64,000 bases of DNA from Bacteroidetes bacterium UBA1312 (lineage in GTDB: Bacteria > Bacteroidota > Bacteroidia > Chitinophagales > Chitinophagaceae): assembly GCA_002307135.1 (NCBI GenBank), contig DBTQ01000036.1:124001-188000 (forward strand). Reading direction: 5' to 3'. Each line of letters starts with the position of its first letter. The stretch's first letter is position 1. The translations under genes and the position numbers were made by a program. Positions 25,189 to 32,311 of the stretch are shown in pieces. The notes beneath the pieces are model-generated. The model had not been told where the DNA came from. It saw only the letters and a list, made by a program, of their open reading frames with translations, and did no database searches.

Positions 25189-25317
25189 AGGAGCGGATTT
25201 TTTGATTTCCTAGGCATCCATTTTATGCTTGTTGTTAAGTGAGAAAAATCAATGAAACAAAAAGACGAGTTGTAATGCTCGTTTTTAAATTTTGTCTTTA
25301 ATAGTATCAAAAAGACG

Positions 25318-25410
25318 CTAGACTAAATACCTGCTGAGTATCTAAGTTATTGTTTCATATTGCTCTGAGAGGAAAATGATAAATCGTTCTGCTTTTTCAA
25401 TTGCTGCAAT
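25318..25410 (-). pseudogene. C-terminal remnant of a second Dps gene
   Basis: The minus-strand frame reads F-I-I-F-L-S-E-Q-Y-E-T-I-T-stop-I-L-S-R-Y-L-V-stop. It aligns without gaps to the last 21 residues of the intact Dps 600 bp upstream (FLTGLMEQHETTAWILRRYLN), with 11 identities, and the Dps tryptophan codon TGG replaced by TAG (25342-25344). Upstream the frame stays open for about 15 more codons but similarity fades. It is a degraded copy that lost its 5' part. Confidence 0.7.
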
Positions 25411-25438
25411 ATAGCTTGTTTCATTGACTAATTGCGGG

Positions 25439-25909
25439 TTAACGGGGCATTATCTTGAGCAGGATATAGGCGATGATGCCTACAGAAATAAATGTGCAGA
25501 GGAATATAAGCGAGAATTTACCCAGTCCATATTCTTTGCCCATTTTGCGAATGGGTTCTGCAATGATCCGGTAAATATGAGGTATTAATTTGCGCCATGC
25601 TTTTTCTCCTTTGACTACATAGTCTGTTGCACCTTTGCGAAAAGATTCAATAGCTATACCAATGCCTTCATTAGAAGACAGCATGATCACTTCTGTTTTT
25701 GGATTGATCTTTTTGATACACTTTATTACATAATTACCCTTTTTACCTTCCAAAATATAATCAAGTATAACGATGCTTGTATCCTCATTAATTTTTTTCA
25801 GAGCACTTTCTCCTGTATGAAAAATAGAAATGTCAATTAACGGATTATCATTTACGATAAAATAGTTGGAGTCCTTAATTGCTCATGAGGCTAGTATTAA
25901 TGGTTGTAA
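25439..25909 (-). pseudogene. degraded response-regulator receiver with C-terminal membrane helix
   Basis: The frame encodes most of a receiver domain: ISIFHTGESALKKINEDTSIVILDYILEG (phospho-acceptor Asp in LDY), VIMLSSNEG, and GATDYVVKGEKAWRKLIPHIYRI. It then adds an unusual hydrophobic helix (FSLIFLCTFISVGIIAYILLKIMPR). No ATG or good start exists. An in-frame TGA at 25883-25885 interrupts the N-terminal part, and the acidic pocket of strand 1 is missing. It resembles the intact regulator at 29016-29450. It is probably non-functional, although the C-terminal helix is a single clean open frame. Confidence 0.65.
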
Positions 25910-25991
25910 GACTGTACTTAATTTCTGTTTAATAATAATAGTAATGTTTAGCAGGAAAGCTACCTTTTATGAATGGTTGGTCAGAGATTAA

Positions 25992-26468
25992 CTAGTTTAA
26001 GTATCGTCTGAGTATCCATGCTGTTGTTTCATGCTGCTCCATAAGTCCGGTAAGAAAGTCAGCAGTGCCTGCATCTTTGTTTTTTTCAGAGCACTCTTCA
26101 ACATCTTTGCGGAGGGAAACGATGACCGTTTCGTGGTCATCTAATAATTCTTTAAGCATTTCTTTAGATGTTGGATATTTCCCCGGCTGTTCTTTTATGG
26201 TGCTGAGCTTTAAAAATTCGCTCATTGTACCCACTGTTTTTTCGCCAAGTTTGCCAATGCGTTCTGCAATTGCATCTATAGATTCTTCGAGTTCTTTATA
26301 TTGTCCTTCGAATAATTTGTGTAGCTCCATAAAGCTTTCTCCTGTTACGTTCCAATGAAATTTTCGTGTTTTCATATACAAAGTCATTTCATTGGCCAAT
26401 ATACCTGCAAGTAATCCTGTACTTTTCTGTAAGTTCTTTTCGTTTATGCCTATTTCCGGTTTTACCAT
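25992..26468 (-). CDS. dps: Dps family ferritin-like DNA-protection protein
   Basis: 158 aa. Dps dodecamers store iron by oxidising Fe(II) with peroxide and protect DNA. The ferroxidase-type motif is present in MKTRKFHWNVTGESFMELHKLFEGQYKELEESIDAIAERI (His, Asp and Glu ligands of the inter-subunit site), with a C-terminal helix ending AWILRRYLN. The gene begins 45 bp after the frameshifted SDR gene on the same strand, so the two are probably cotranscribed. Confidence 0.92.
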   Translation of the reverse strand: MVKPEIGINEKNLQKSTGLLAGILANEMTLYMKTRKFHWNVTGESFMELHKLFEGQYKELEESIDAIAERIGKLGEKTVGTMSEFLKLSTIKEQPGKYPTSKEMLKELLDDHETVIVSLRKDVEECSEKNKDAGTADFLTGLMEQHETTAWILRRYLN

Positions 26469-26512
26469 TGTTCTATTTTTTGAAGGTTATTTTTTTACGT
26501 TGTTTATATATT

Positions 26513-27273
26513 TTATTGAGCGAGGTAACCACCGTCTATAGTTAAGGCGGTACCAGAAATGAACGAACTGTCGTCGGAAGCGAGAAAGATAAATCCGTTT
26601 GCAATCTCTTCGGATTTTCCTAAGCGATTCATCGGATGTAGTGCTATGATGTGTTGTTTAACTTCTGGGTGGTCTGTAATGCCGCCTTTAGCAAGTAATG
26701 GGGTGTCTATAAACCCAGGGCATATTGTATTGATCCTTATTCCTTCAGTTGCATATTCCAGTGCTGCTGTTTCTGTAAGTCCTATTACGCCATGCTTGGC
26801 GGCTACATAATGTGCAGATGTGGCAAACCCGACTTTTCCTAATATAGATGCCATATTTACAATAACTCCTTTTTTCTGCTTAGCCATCTGGCTTAATTCG
26901 TGCTTCATACAATTGAATACACCATTTAGATTTACACCAATAACTTTTAGCCAGGCTTGTTCCGTCATGTCACCTACTTTGTTGGACTCACCACCAATTC
27001 CGGCATTGTTGAGGGCAATGTCAAGGGAGCCAAATGTACTCACTACTTTTTCGATGGCGGTTTGTACCTGTACAAAAACAGATACATCACATTCAATAAA
27101 GATGGCTTTGGGATTTTCTTTTTTTATTGCGTCCATTGCATCATCTGTAATGGCAGACTTCATGTCTGCTATAGCTATTTGGCTCCTTCTTTGGCTGCAG
27201 CCAACGCACATGCTTTACCAATGCCGGACAAACCTCCGGTAATAAAGACTGTTTTGTTTTCTAATTTTTTCAT
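26513..27273 (-). pseudogene. SDR family oxidoreductase broken by a single-base frameshift
   Basis: The ATG at 27273 starts MKKLENKTVFITGGLSGIGK, the complete Rossmann entry with TGxxxGIG, and runs to a stop at 27175 after KEGAK. In the next frame the protein continues IAIADMKSAITDDAM and includes NNAG, the active-site Ser in VNMASILG, YVAAK (YxxxK) and the C-terminal SGTALTIDGGYLAQ. One base missing from the A run at about 27178-27180 would join the parts into a normal classical SDR of about 253 aa. The longest single frame alone (26513-27211) lacks the cofactor-binding start. The substrate is unknown. Confidence 0.85.
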
Positions 27274-27453
27274 TTTTAAAAATTTACTGTTTAGTGTGCA
27301 GTTACTTTGTCACCCGGTTTATGTTTTCCATCACTTCGTGTTTTGCTGAGCGTTGCTGATAAGGAAGACCATATACTAAGGACTAGGTGTCACTGTCCTT
27401 TATGATCCTCGCTCCGGTTTTTATTTCTTGCCCGTTATACGATCTCTAGTGCA

Positions 27454-27780
27454 TTAATTATTTTCTTCCAATCCGTTGTGTTCATCACCGCCAATACTAT
27501 AATAATTATTCTCTTCATCTTCACTACCAATATTTTCTTCCTCATCATCCAATTCCGATCCGGGCACATCCAAGTCTTCGCCTGATATATCTTCCTCAAA
27601 ATTCTTTTCGTTATTACCTTCATTTGGATTGTTAGGCGATTTTTTTTCAGAAATATCTTCCGGATCAAGGTCTTCTATGTCCTGAGATTTACGATAAATA
27701 TCTTCGCCGTCGGGATATTTGGGGTATCCTGGGACGTTTTTTATTTCGTCATTGTCGGATGCATTTATTATCTGGTTCAT
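27454..27780 (-). CDS. small very acidic protein
   Basis: 108 aa, about one third D and E. A conserved-looking N-terminal part, NVPGYPKYPDGEDIYRKSQDIEDLDPED, is followed by a low-complexity acidic tail. The YPxYPxxEDIY pattern occurs in many small bacteroidetal proteins, but no function is known to me. It is likely soluble and disordered. An alternative frame (27435-27668) is basic and unlike a real protein. Confidence 0.65.
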   Translation of the reverse strand: MNQIINASDNDEIKNVPGYPKYPDGEDIYRKSQDIEDLDPEDISEKKSPNNPNEGNNEKNFEEDISGEDLDVPGSELDDEEENIGSEDEENNYYSIGGDEHNGLEENN

Positions 27781-27797
27781 TTTATTTGTTTTGGTTG

Positions 27798-28190
27798 TTA
27801 AAAAATAGTGTCTTTAAAATATTTTTTTACAAAAGCGTGTTGTTGTGGGGTTGTCATTTTATCGGCTTGCTGAGTTTTGATTTTTATTTTTCCAAATTGA
27901 TGATCTGCTCTTAAGATATTAAAGAGTTCAACTTTAGCTTCGGTAGGTCCAAATAAAATCACCTCATCATAGTTTTGAATTACTTCTCCCAATTTTTTGT
28001 AGAATGCAGATTGATCGTGTTGTTCCTTATTGTGCATAAGACTTTCACTCTTTTGGAGGCTTTCATCTTTTTCTTCGTGGGTAAAATTTGATTCAATCGT
28101 TTTTGTTTCGATTTGGTTGCTGTCGTTTAGCTCCATAATATGAGCATTTGAATGATCCATCCAAATTCCTAACTTTTTTGTCGCTGTCAT
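27798..28190 (-). CDS. eRF1/Pelota C-terminal-like (baeRF-type) protein
   Basis: 130 aa. Begins KKLGIWMDHSNAHIMELND, like the start of bacterial host-attachment/eRF1-like proteins, and ends in LFGPTEAKVELFNILRADHQFGKIKIKTQQADKMT, similar to the GP-xAK-EL motif of the eRF1 domain-3 fold. Two-domain bacterial eRF1-like proteins are usually longer, so this is a compact form. A role in stressed ribosomes is possible by analogy only. It follows the 72-aa gene by 35 bp and may be cotranscribed with it. Confidence 0.55.
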   Translation of the reverse strand: MTATKKLGIWMDHSNAHIMELNDSNQIETKTIESNFTHEEKDESLQKSESLMHNKEQHDQSAFYKKLGEVIQNYDEVILFGPTEAKVELFNILRADHQFGKIKIKTQQADKMTTPQQHAFVKKYFKDTIF

Positions 28191-28225
28191 AATATTTAAA
28201 ATTGATTGGTTAGATAAAATGCGCT

Positions 28226-28444
28226 TTAATTTGTACTGTTGTCTTGATTGTCTGCATACTTTTTTACTAAAGATTCTAATGAGTCGTAGTATTCTTGGAG
28301 CTGTCTTACCCTTATGGCAGGTTCATTTTCGTCAGGAATGGTAACAGGCATTTCTCCAATATATTTCGATAATTCAGGAAAATGCTCATTGATGTGCATT
28401 GTTATTTTAAGAATGTTGTCGTTGAGTTCTTGTTCCGTTTTCAT
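28226..28444 (-). CDS. small helical protein of unknown function
   Basis: 72 aa from the ATG at 28444; the open frame continues to 28519 but that part overlaps the terminator hairpin of the upstream gene. The sequence (KTEQELNDNILKITMHINEHFPELSKYIGEMPVTIPD, then RQLQEYYDSLESLVKKY) suggests two amphipathic helices joined by a proline turn. Similar small proteins accompany stress genes in Bacteroidota. No domain name can be given. Confidence 0.65.
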   Translation of the reverse strand: MKTEQELNDNILKITMHINEHFPELSKYIGEMPVTIPDENEPAIRVRQLQEYYDSLESLVKKYADNQDNSTN

Positions 28445-28498
28445 AAATATTATTTGGGTTAAATTCGAATCAACAATATTGTAGTCAAGAGAATAAAA

Positions 28499-28528
28499 AA
28501 AAGCACCAAGCCATTGCAAGATGCTTTT
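28499..28528 (-). terminator. hairpin terminator of the His-rich gene
   Basis: AAAAGCA / TGCTTTT arms, with the minus-strand right arm followed by a run of T (complement of the A run at 28494-28500). It lies 22 bp after the stop at 28550. Confidence 0.5.
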
Positions 28529-28549
28529 CTTAAATTTTATTGAGAAAAT

Positions 28550-28816
28550 CTAACTAGCTGTTTTTGCATGGTATTTAGAATCTTCTTTTTGAGCCTCATG
28601 TGCAAGTGTATGATGACCATTAGCTTTTACTGTTGATGAACTTGCTTTTTCATGATTCCCTGCTTCATGATGTTTCGCTGCATCTAGATGATGTTTAGCC
28701 GCTTCCTCATGATGTTTGGCCGCAGTTTTATGATACTCAATTCCTTTTAGCTCATCTGTAGTTGCTGTAGGTGTTTTTGTTGTCGTTGCATCGTTCGGTG
28801 TTGTTGGATTGGACAT
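28550..28816 (-). CDS. histidine-rich heptad-repeat protein
   Basis: 88 aa. A Thr-rich start is followed by repeated AAKHHxxA units (YHKTAAKHHEEAAKHHLDAAKHHEAGNHEKAS), a 7-residue period that would place paired histidines on one face of a helix. The tail has HHTLAHEAQ and KYHAKTA. The pattern suggests a soluble helical protein able to bind metal or buffer pH; this is inference. It carries the direct-repeat promoter and shares its leader with csbD, so it is probably stress-induced. Confidence 0.8.
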   Translation of the reverse strand: MSNPTTPNDATTTKTPTATTDELKGIEYHKTAAKHHEEAAKHHLDAAKHHEAGNHEKASSSTVKANGHHTLAHEAQKEDSKYHAKTAS

Positions 28817-28854
28817 TGTATTTGAATTAAGTTTGTAACAGAATTATTACGGGG

Positions 28855-28942
28855 TAAAGGTCTTTTGTATTGTTAGATTAAGTATTACACAATTAGCAAA
28901 AAAAAATTACATCATTCACACGTTTAGGTATATAAAAGTATC
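28855..28942 (-). promoter_or_regulatory. stress-type promoter of the His-rich gene
   Basis: The -7-like box on the minus strand is GACCTTTA (28855-28862). In plus orientation, half-sites TTACACAATTA (28885) and TTACATCATTC (28907) are 22 bp apart, the first exactly 30 bp above the box start. ATTCACAC continues to 28921, and ATAAAAGTATC (28932-28942) is identical to a block in the AraC promoter. The leader GTAATAAT-N2-TGTTACAAA (28832-28850) matches csbD, with the same 15-bp gap to the ATG. Confidence 0.7.
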
Positions 28943-29015
28943 TTTCTTAGTGTATACTGCGTCTATTGGATTTTTTACTTGTTTTATATAATAAAAATAT
29001 TTTACCGTTATGTAC

Positions 29016-29450
29016 TTACATCCTATCCATATACCAATTCAATTCTTTTTCTATTTTTTGGTATCGGAAAATAGTATTGATAATTTTTTGTAATCGTATA
29101 AAAGCTGTTTCACTTTTTACCACATAGTCGAAAGCTTTGTGGTGCATACAGTCTATGGCAACATCAATTTTATCCTGGCTGGATAGCATTACTACAGGGA
29201 TGTCGTTGTCTATTTCTTTTATTCCATCCAAAGTTTCTATTCCATTCATTGCATTTTTGTCGATGCCATCTAAATGATAATCCAAAATGATTAAATCAGG
29301 GTGCTCATATAAATGAGCAATACAAAGCTTTCCGTTGGTATAGGTTTGGATAATAAAATCGCCATGATCTAGAAAATTAATTTCTAGTGATTTTAGGAAT
29401 ACAATATCATCATCTACAAGGAACAGCTTTATCTTATTTTTGTTGTTCAT
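29016..29450 (-). CDS. single-domain response regulator
   Basis: 144 aa receiver domain with no output domain. Acidic pocket in LFLVDDD, phospho-acceptor Asp in LIILDYHLDG, conserved Ser in VVMLSSQD, Lys in FDYVVKSE. It could act as a phosphate shuttle or sink or through protein contact. Its ATG overlaps the stop of the hybrid kinase (ATGA), so translation is coupled and the pair should be partners. Confidence 0.9.
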   Translation of the reverse strand: MNNKNKIKLFLVDDDIVFLKSLEINFLDHGDFIIQTYTNGKLCIAHLYEHPDLIILDYHLDGIDKNAMNGIETLDGIKEIDNDIPVVMLSSQDKIDVAIDCMHHKAFDYVVKSETAFIRLQKIINTIFRYQKIEKELNWYMDRM

Positions 29451-31447
29451 GAGTTGGACATTTTTATTCGATTAAATTCTTCTTGTAATTCATTGCAGAC
29501 TTCAGAACAAACATGTTCTAATTGCATAACGAATTCGTTTATTTCTTCTGTTTGTTGTTGTAAACTTGCATATTCGTGTATTTTTTTTGCCATGTTTTCA
29601 AAATCGGTACTGATACCCATTATAGAAAATGATGGAATCATTTTATGTATTGTTGCTTTCAGTGAGCTCCAGTCTTTATTGTCCAGACTTTCCTTCATTA
29701 AACTGATTAATGGGGGTGTTTGTTCCAAATAGGCTGTAATCATTTCCATTTTCAGATTTGAATTGGATTTTGTGCGACGATCTAAGTAAGCTAAATCGAT
29801 GTATTTTATCTTTTTATTGATTAATTCGTCTTGTGCTTCCTTTGTAAGCGGTGGTTTTTTAAGCAACCCTATTATTTTATTGTACAATAGCCTTTCATCT
29901 ACAGGTTTTGCTATATAATCGTTCATGCCAACAGCTTTACATTTCGCTAAATCAACAGTGGTAACATCGGCGGTCAATGCAATGATTGGTATTTTAGAAT
30001 TCATTTCATTTCGGATGTATTGTGTCGCATCAAATCCATTCATTTCCGGCATTTGCAAGTCCATCAATATGATATCGTAAGATTTTTTTTGTAGTTTTTC
30101 AATGGCTATTTTACCATTTGTAGCAATATCACGTTCGAATCCAAATTCGTCTAATAGTGTTTTCATTAGCAACTGATTAAGTACCATATCTTCTACTACC
30201 AAAACTTTAATATTCTTAATTTCAGTATTCAATTCTTCTGTTCCAACTTCAATTTCAGCCTCGGCATTCGTTTTTTGAAAGGGTAGTTTAAAACTGAATG
30301 TAGAACCTTCATCAATTGTACTTTCCAAATTAATGGTTCCTCCCTGCGATTCTACTAATTGTTTAACGATAGCAAGTCCTAATCCGGTACCTCCATAGAG
30401 TCTAGATGTGCCGCTTGTCGCCTGTTGGAAGTTTTCAAATATGGTTTTTATTTTGTGTTCACTGATTCCTATTCCGGTATCTTTCACTGCAAATTCAATA
30501 ATGACTTGCTCTTTATCTTCTTCTATTAATTGTACACTTGTAGTAATTGTTCCTTTGTTTGTGAACTTTACGGCATTACTCAATAAGTTTAAAATAATCT
30601 GGTGTAACCGAGCAGGGTCGCCAATCAATACTTCTGGAATTTTCTCATCATACTCTTTTATAAGTGTTAAATTCTTTTCCAGAATTTTAGTTTCAAATAA
30701 ATGAAGCATAGCAGATATAGATGATGCCATTTTAAAAGGAGTTTGTTCAAATGTCATTTTTCCGGCATCTACTTTTGCTAAATCGAGTATGTCATTAATG
30801 AGTACTATTAGTGCATCTCCACTCATTTTAATAGCCAGCAAATACTCTTTTTGTTTGGCGGATAGCTCTGTTTTTAATACTACTTTGGTGAAGCCAATAA
30901 TGGCATTCATCGGTGTCCGGATTTCATGGCTCATGTTTGATAAGAACTGCTGCTTGGTTTTTACCGCTTCACCGGCTATTTGGGCTGCATGTTCGGCTTT
31001 TATTTTGGCCTCTTCTGCAATTCCTGTAGCTAGTTCAGCAAATATTTTAGCTTCTATTAATTCTTTCTCACTTCTTTTGAGTTCTGTAATATCTCTTGCT
31101 ACCACAACGGCTCCTAATACATTTCCATTTTCGTCTTTATATACTGAGCCATTAAACAAAACATCCGTAAGTTCACCATCTCTTATGGTAAGTGGGTAGT
31201 CTGCTACAAAACCTTTTTCAAATACTTGCTTGTAAACTTCCCGTGCTTTTTGTGGTTGAGTAAAATAATTGAAAAAATCTGTACCAATTAATTGTTCACG
31301 TGTAACACCTGTAACCTTTACTGTTGCATTATTCATGTCCGTTATTTTACCCTCCGGGCTAATAGTGAATAATGGATCAAGACTTGCTTCAATCAGACTT
31401 CTTGCGTATTGCGATTGTTGTATTTTTGTTGATTTCATTTCATTCAT
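29447..31447 (-). CDS. PAS-containing hybrid histidine kinase
   Basis: 666 aa, no membrane segment, so a cytoplasmic sensor. Domains: PAS (about 12-125), a helical Ala/Glu/Lys-rich linker (125-165), HisKA with phospho-His 174 in NMSHEIRTPM, HATPase (N-box NLLSNAVKFT, DTGIGIS, GGTGLGLAIVK), receiver (about 410-530, Asp in DIILMDLQMPEMNG) and a C-terminal HPt-like domain (about 565-650, KATIHKMIPSF). All phosphorelay modules are in one protein, and a further receiver is encoded next door. It starts by overlapping the AraC stop codon by one base. Confidence 0.93.
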   Translation of the reverse strand: MNEMKSTKIQQSQYARSLIEASLDPLFTISPEGKITDMNNATVKVTGVTREQLIGTDFFNYFTQPQKAREVYKQVFEKGFVADYPLTIRDGELTDVLFNGSVYKDENGNVLGAVVVARDITELKRSEKELIEAKIFAELATGIAEEAKIKAEHAAQIAGEAVKTKQQFLSNMSHEIRTPMNAIIGFTKVVLKTELSAKQKEYLLAIKMSGDALIVLINDILDLAKVDAGKMTFEQTPFKMASSISAMLHLFETKILEKNLTLIKEYDEKIPEVLIGDPARLHQIILNLLSNAVKFTNKGTITTSVQLIEEDKEQVIIEFAVKDTGIGISEHKIKTIFENFQQATSGTSRLYGGTGLGLAIVKQLVESQGGTINLESTIDEGSTFSFKLPFQKTNAEAEIEVGTEELNTEIKNIKVLVVEDMVLNQLLMKTLLDEFGFERDIATNGKIAIEKLQKKSYDIILMDLQMPEMNGFDATQYIRNEMNSKIPIIALTADVTTVDLAKCKAVGMNDYIAKPVDERLLYNKIIGLLKKPPLTKEAQDELINKKIKYIDLAYLDRRTKSNSNLKMEMITAYLEQTPPLISLMKESLDNKDWSSLKATIHKMIPSFSIMGISTDFENMAKKIHEYASLQQQTEEINEFVMQLEHVCSEVCNELQEEFNRIKMSNS

Positions 31448-32025
31448 TATTTATCCTCTGGATTACCTATATCTTCAATTGGCTTTCTTCTTTTGTCTTT
31501 CAATTGTTTGAAATGGGAAGGGCTAAGCCCGGTCATTTTTTTGAATTGATTAGACAGATGTGCAACGCTGCTATAGTTCATTTTCCATGCTATTTCGGTG
31601 ATGTTTAATTCATCGTAGATGATTAATTCTTTTATTTTTTCTATTTTATGAGAGATGATAAATTGCTCAATGGTCGTTCCTTGTACTTCAGAAAACAAAT
31701 TAGCCATGTATGTGTAACCATGGCCTAGTTTTTCGCTTAAATAATGAGAAAAGTTTGTTGTCGGCATTTCGTCCGCATAATGCACCATTTCTATAATTAC
31801 ACTTTTTATTCTTTCAATTAAAATGGCTCGCTTGTTGTCCATCAATTCAAGTCCCAAGTTTTGCAATGCCGATTTTAATAAATCTCGTTGTTCTATGGAA
31901 ATATTCTCCATGATTTCCACTTCGCCTAAATTCACAATAATAAAATGCAGACCAAGTTTTTTCAACTCCTCCTTCACCATCATTTTACAGCGAATGCTTA
32001 CCATGTATTTTATGTAGAGTTTCAA
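31447..32025 (-). CDS. AraC-family transcriptional regulator (short, cytoplasmic)
   Basis: 192 aa. The start is TTG at 32025, giving MKLYIKYMVSIRCKMMVKEELKKLGL, a conserved N-terminus of small bacteroidetal AraC proteins with no cupin sensor. The C-terminal AraC HTH pair spans about 95-185 (IEQFIISHKIEKIKELIIYDELNITEIAWKM and YSSVAHLSNQFKKMTGLSPSHFKQLK). It is first in an operon with the hybrid kinase and response regulator, and its promoter has the same direct repeats found before stress genes. Self-regulation and control of the island are therefore likely but inferred. Confidence 0.9.
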   Translation of the reverse strand: MKLYIKYMVSIRCKMMVKEELKKLGLHFIIVNLGEVEIMENISIEQRDLLKSALQNLGLELMDNKRAILIERIKSVIIEMVHYADEMPTTNFSHYLSEKLGHGYTYMANLFSEVQGTTIEQFIISHKIEKIKELIIYDELNITEIAWKMNYSSVAHLSNQFKKMTGLSPSHFKQLKDKRRKPIEDIGNPEDK

Positions 32026-32052
32026 CTTGTATTTATATGTAAATGGTTAAAT

Positions 32053-32131
32053 CAAAGATAGGTGCATTAATAGCTGCAATTGTTACACAATTACGGGAGG
32101 AGTTACATAATTCACACTGGATAAAAGTATC
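32053..32131 (-). promoter_or_regulatory. stress-type promoter of the AraC-kinase-regulator operon
   Basis: The -7 box on the minus strand is TATCTTTG (32053-32060), a perfect TAnnTTTG. In plus orientation, half-sites TTACACAATTA (32083) and TTACATAATTC (32103) are 20 bp apart, the first exactly 30 bp above the box start. ATTCACAC and ATAAAAGTATC (32121-32131) recur before the His-rich gene. The first half-site also lies in the palindrome AATTGT-tac-ACAATT. Confidence 0.7.
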
Positions 32132-32258
32132 CAATCAGTTATTCGTGCGACTTGTGTTTATGAAAATATAAATGGTGCTTATTATTTTTAATTGGTTGCT
32201 TTATTCTTATTAAATATACTATTTATTAATGGTAATGGGCATTAATAAAATACATAAA

Positions 32259-32293
32259 AAAGCCTCCCAAGTGTTAATCGCTTGGGAGGCTTT
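32259..32293 (-). terminator. strong intrinsic terminator downstream of the threonine dehydrogenase gene
   Basis: Perfect 13-bp arms AAAGCCTCCCAAG / CTTGGGAGGCTTT around a 9-nt loop, with a T tract on the minus strand. It isolates the stress island from the genes to the right. Confidence 0.88.
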
Positions 32294-32311
32294 GGTTTAA
32301 TGGTACTTATT

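Noticed and set aside
25258..25290. ACGAG/CTCGT hairpin and a TTGTAATGCTC match to the stress half-site
   Set aside because: The stem is short and bulged. The half-site has no partner at 20-22 bp and no -7 box at 30 bp.
26820..27242. 140-aa plus-strand open frame
   Set aside because: Antisense to the SDR gene, whose catalytic motifs are intact across the frameshift.
27378..27400. AAGGAC/GTCCTT inverted repeat as a terminator
   Set aside because: Short stem with an interior mismatch and no T tract on the relevant strand.
28831..28942. CRISPR-like or IS-like repeats in the stress island
   Set aside because: The repeated blocks are short, few and placed at promoters; no spacer array, transposase or terminal inverted repeat was seen.
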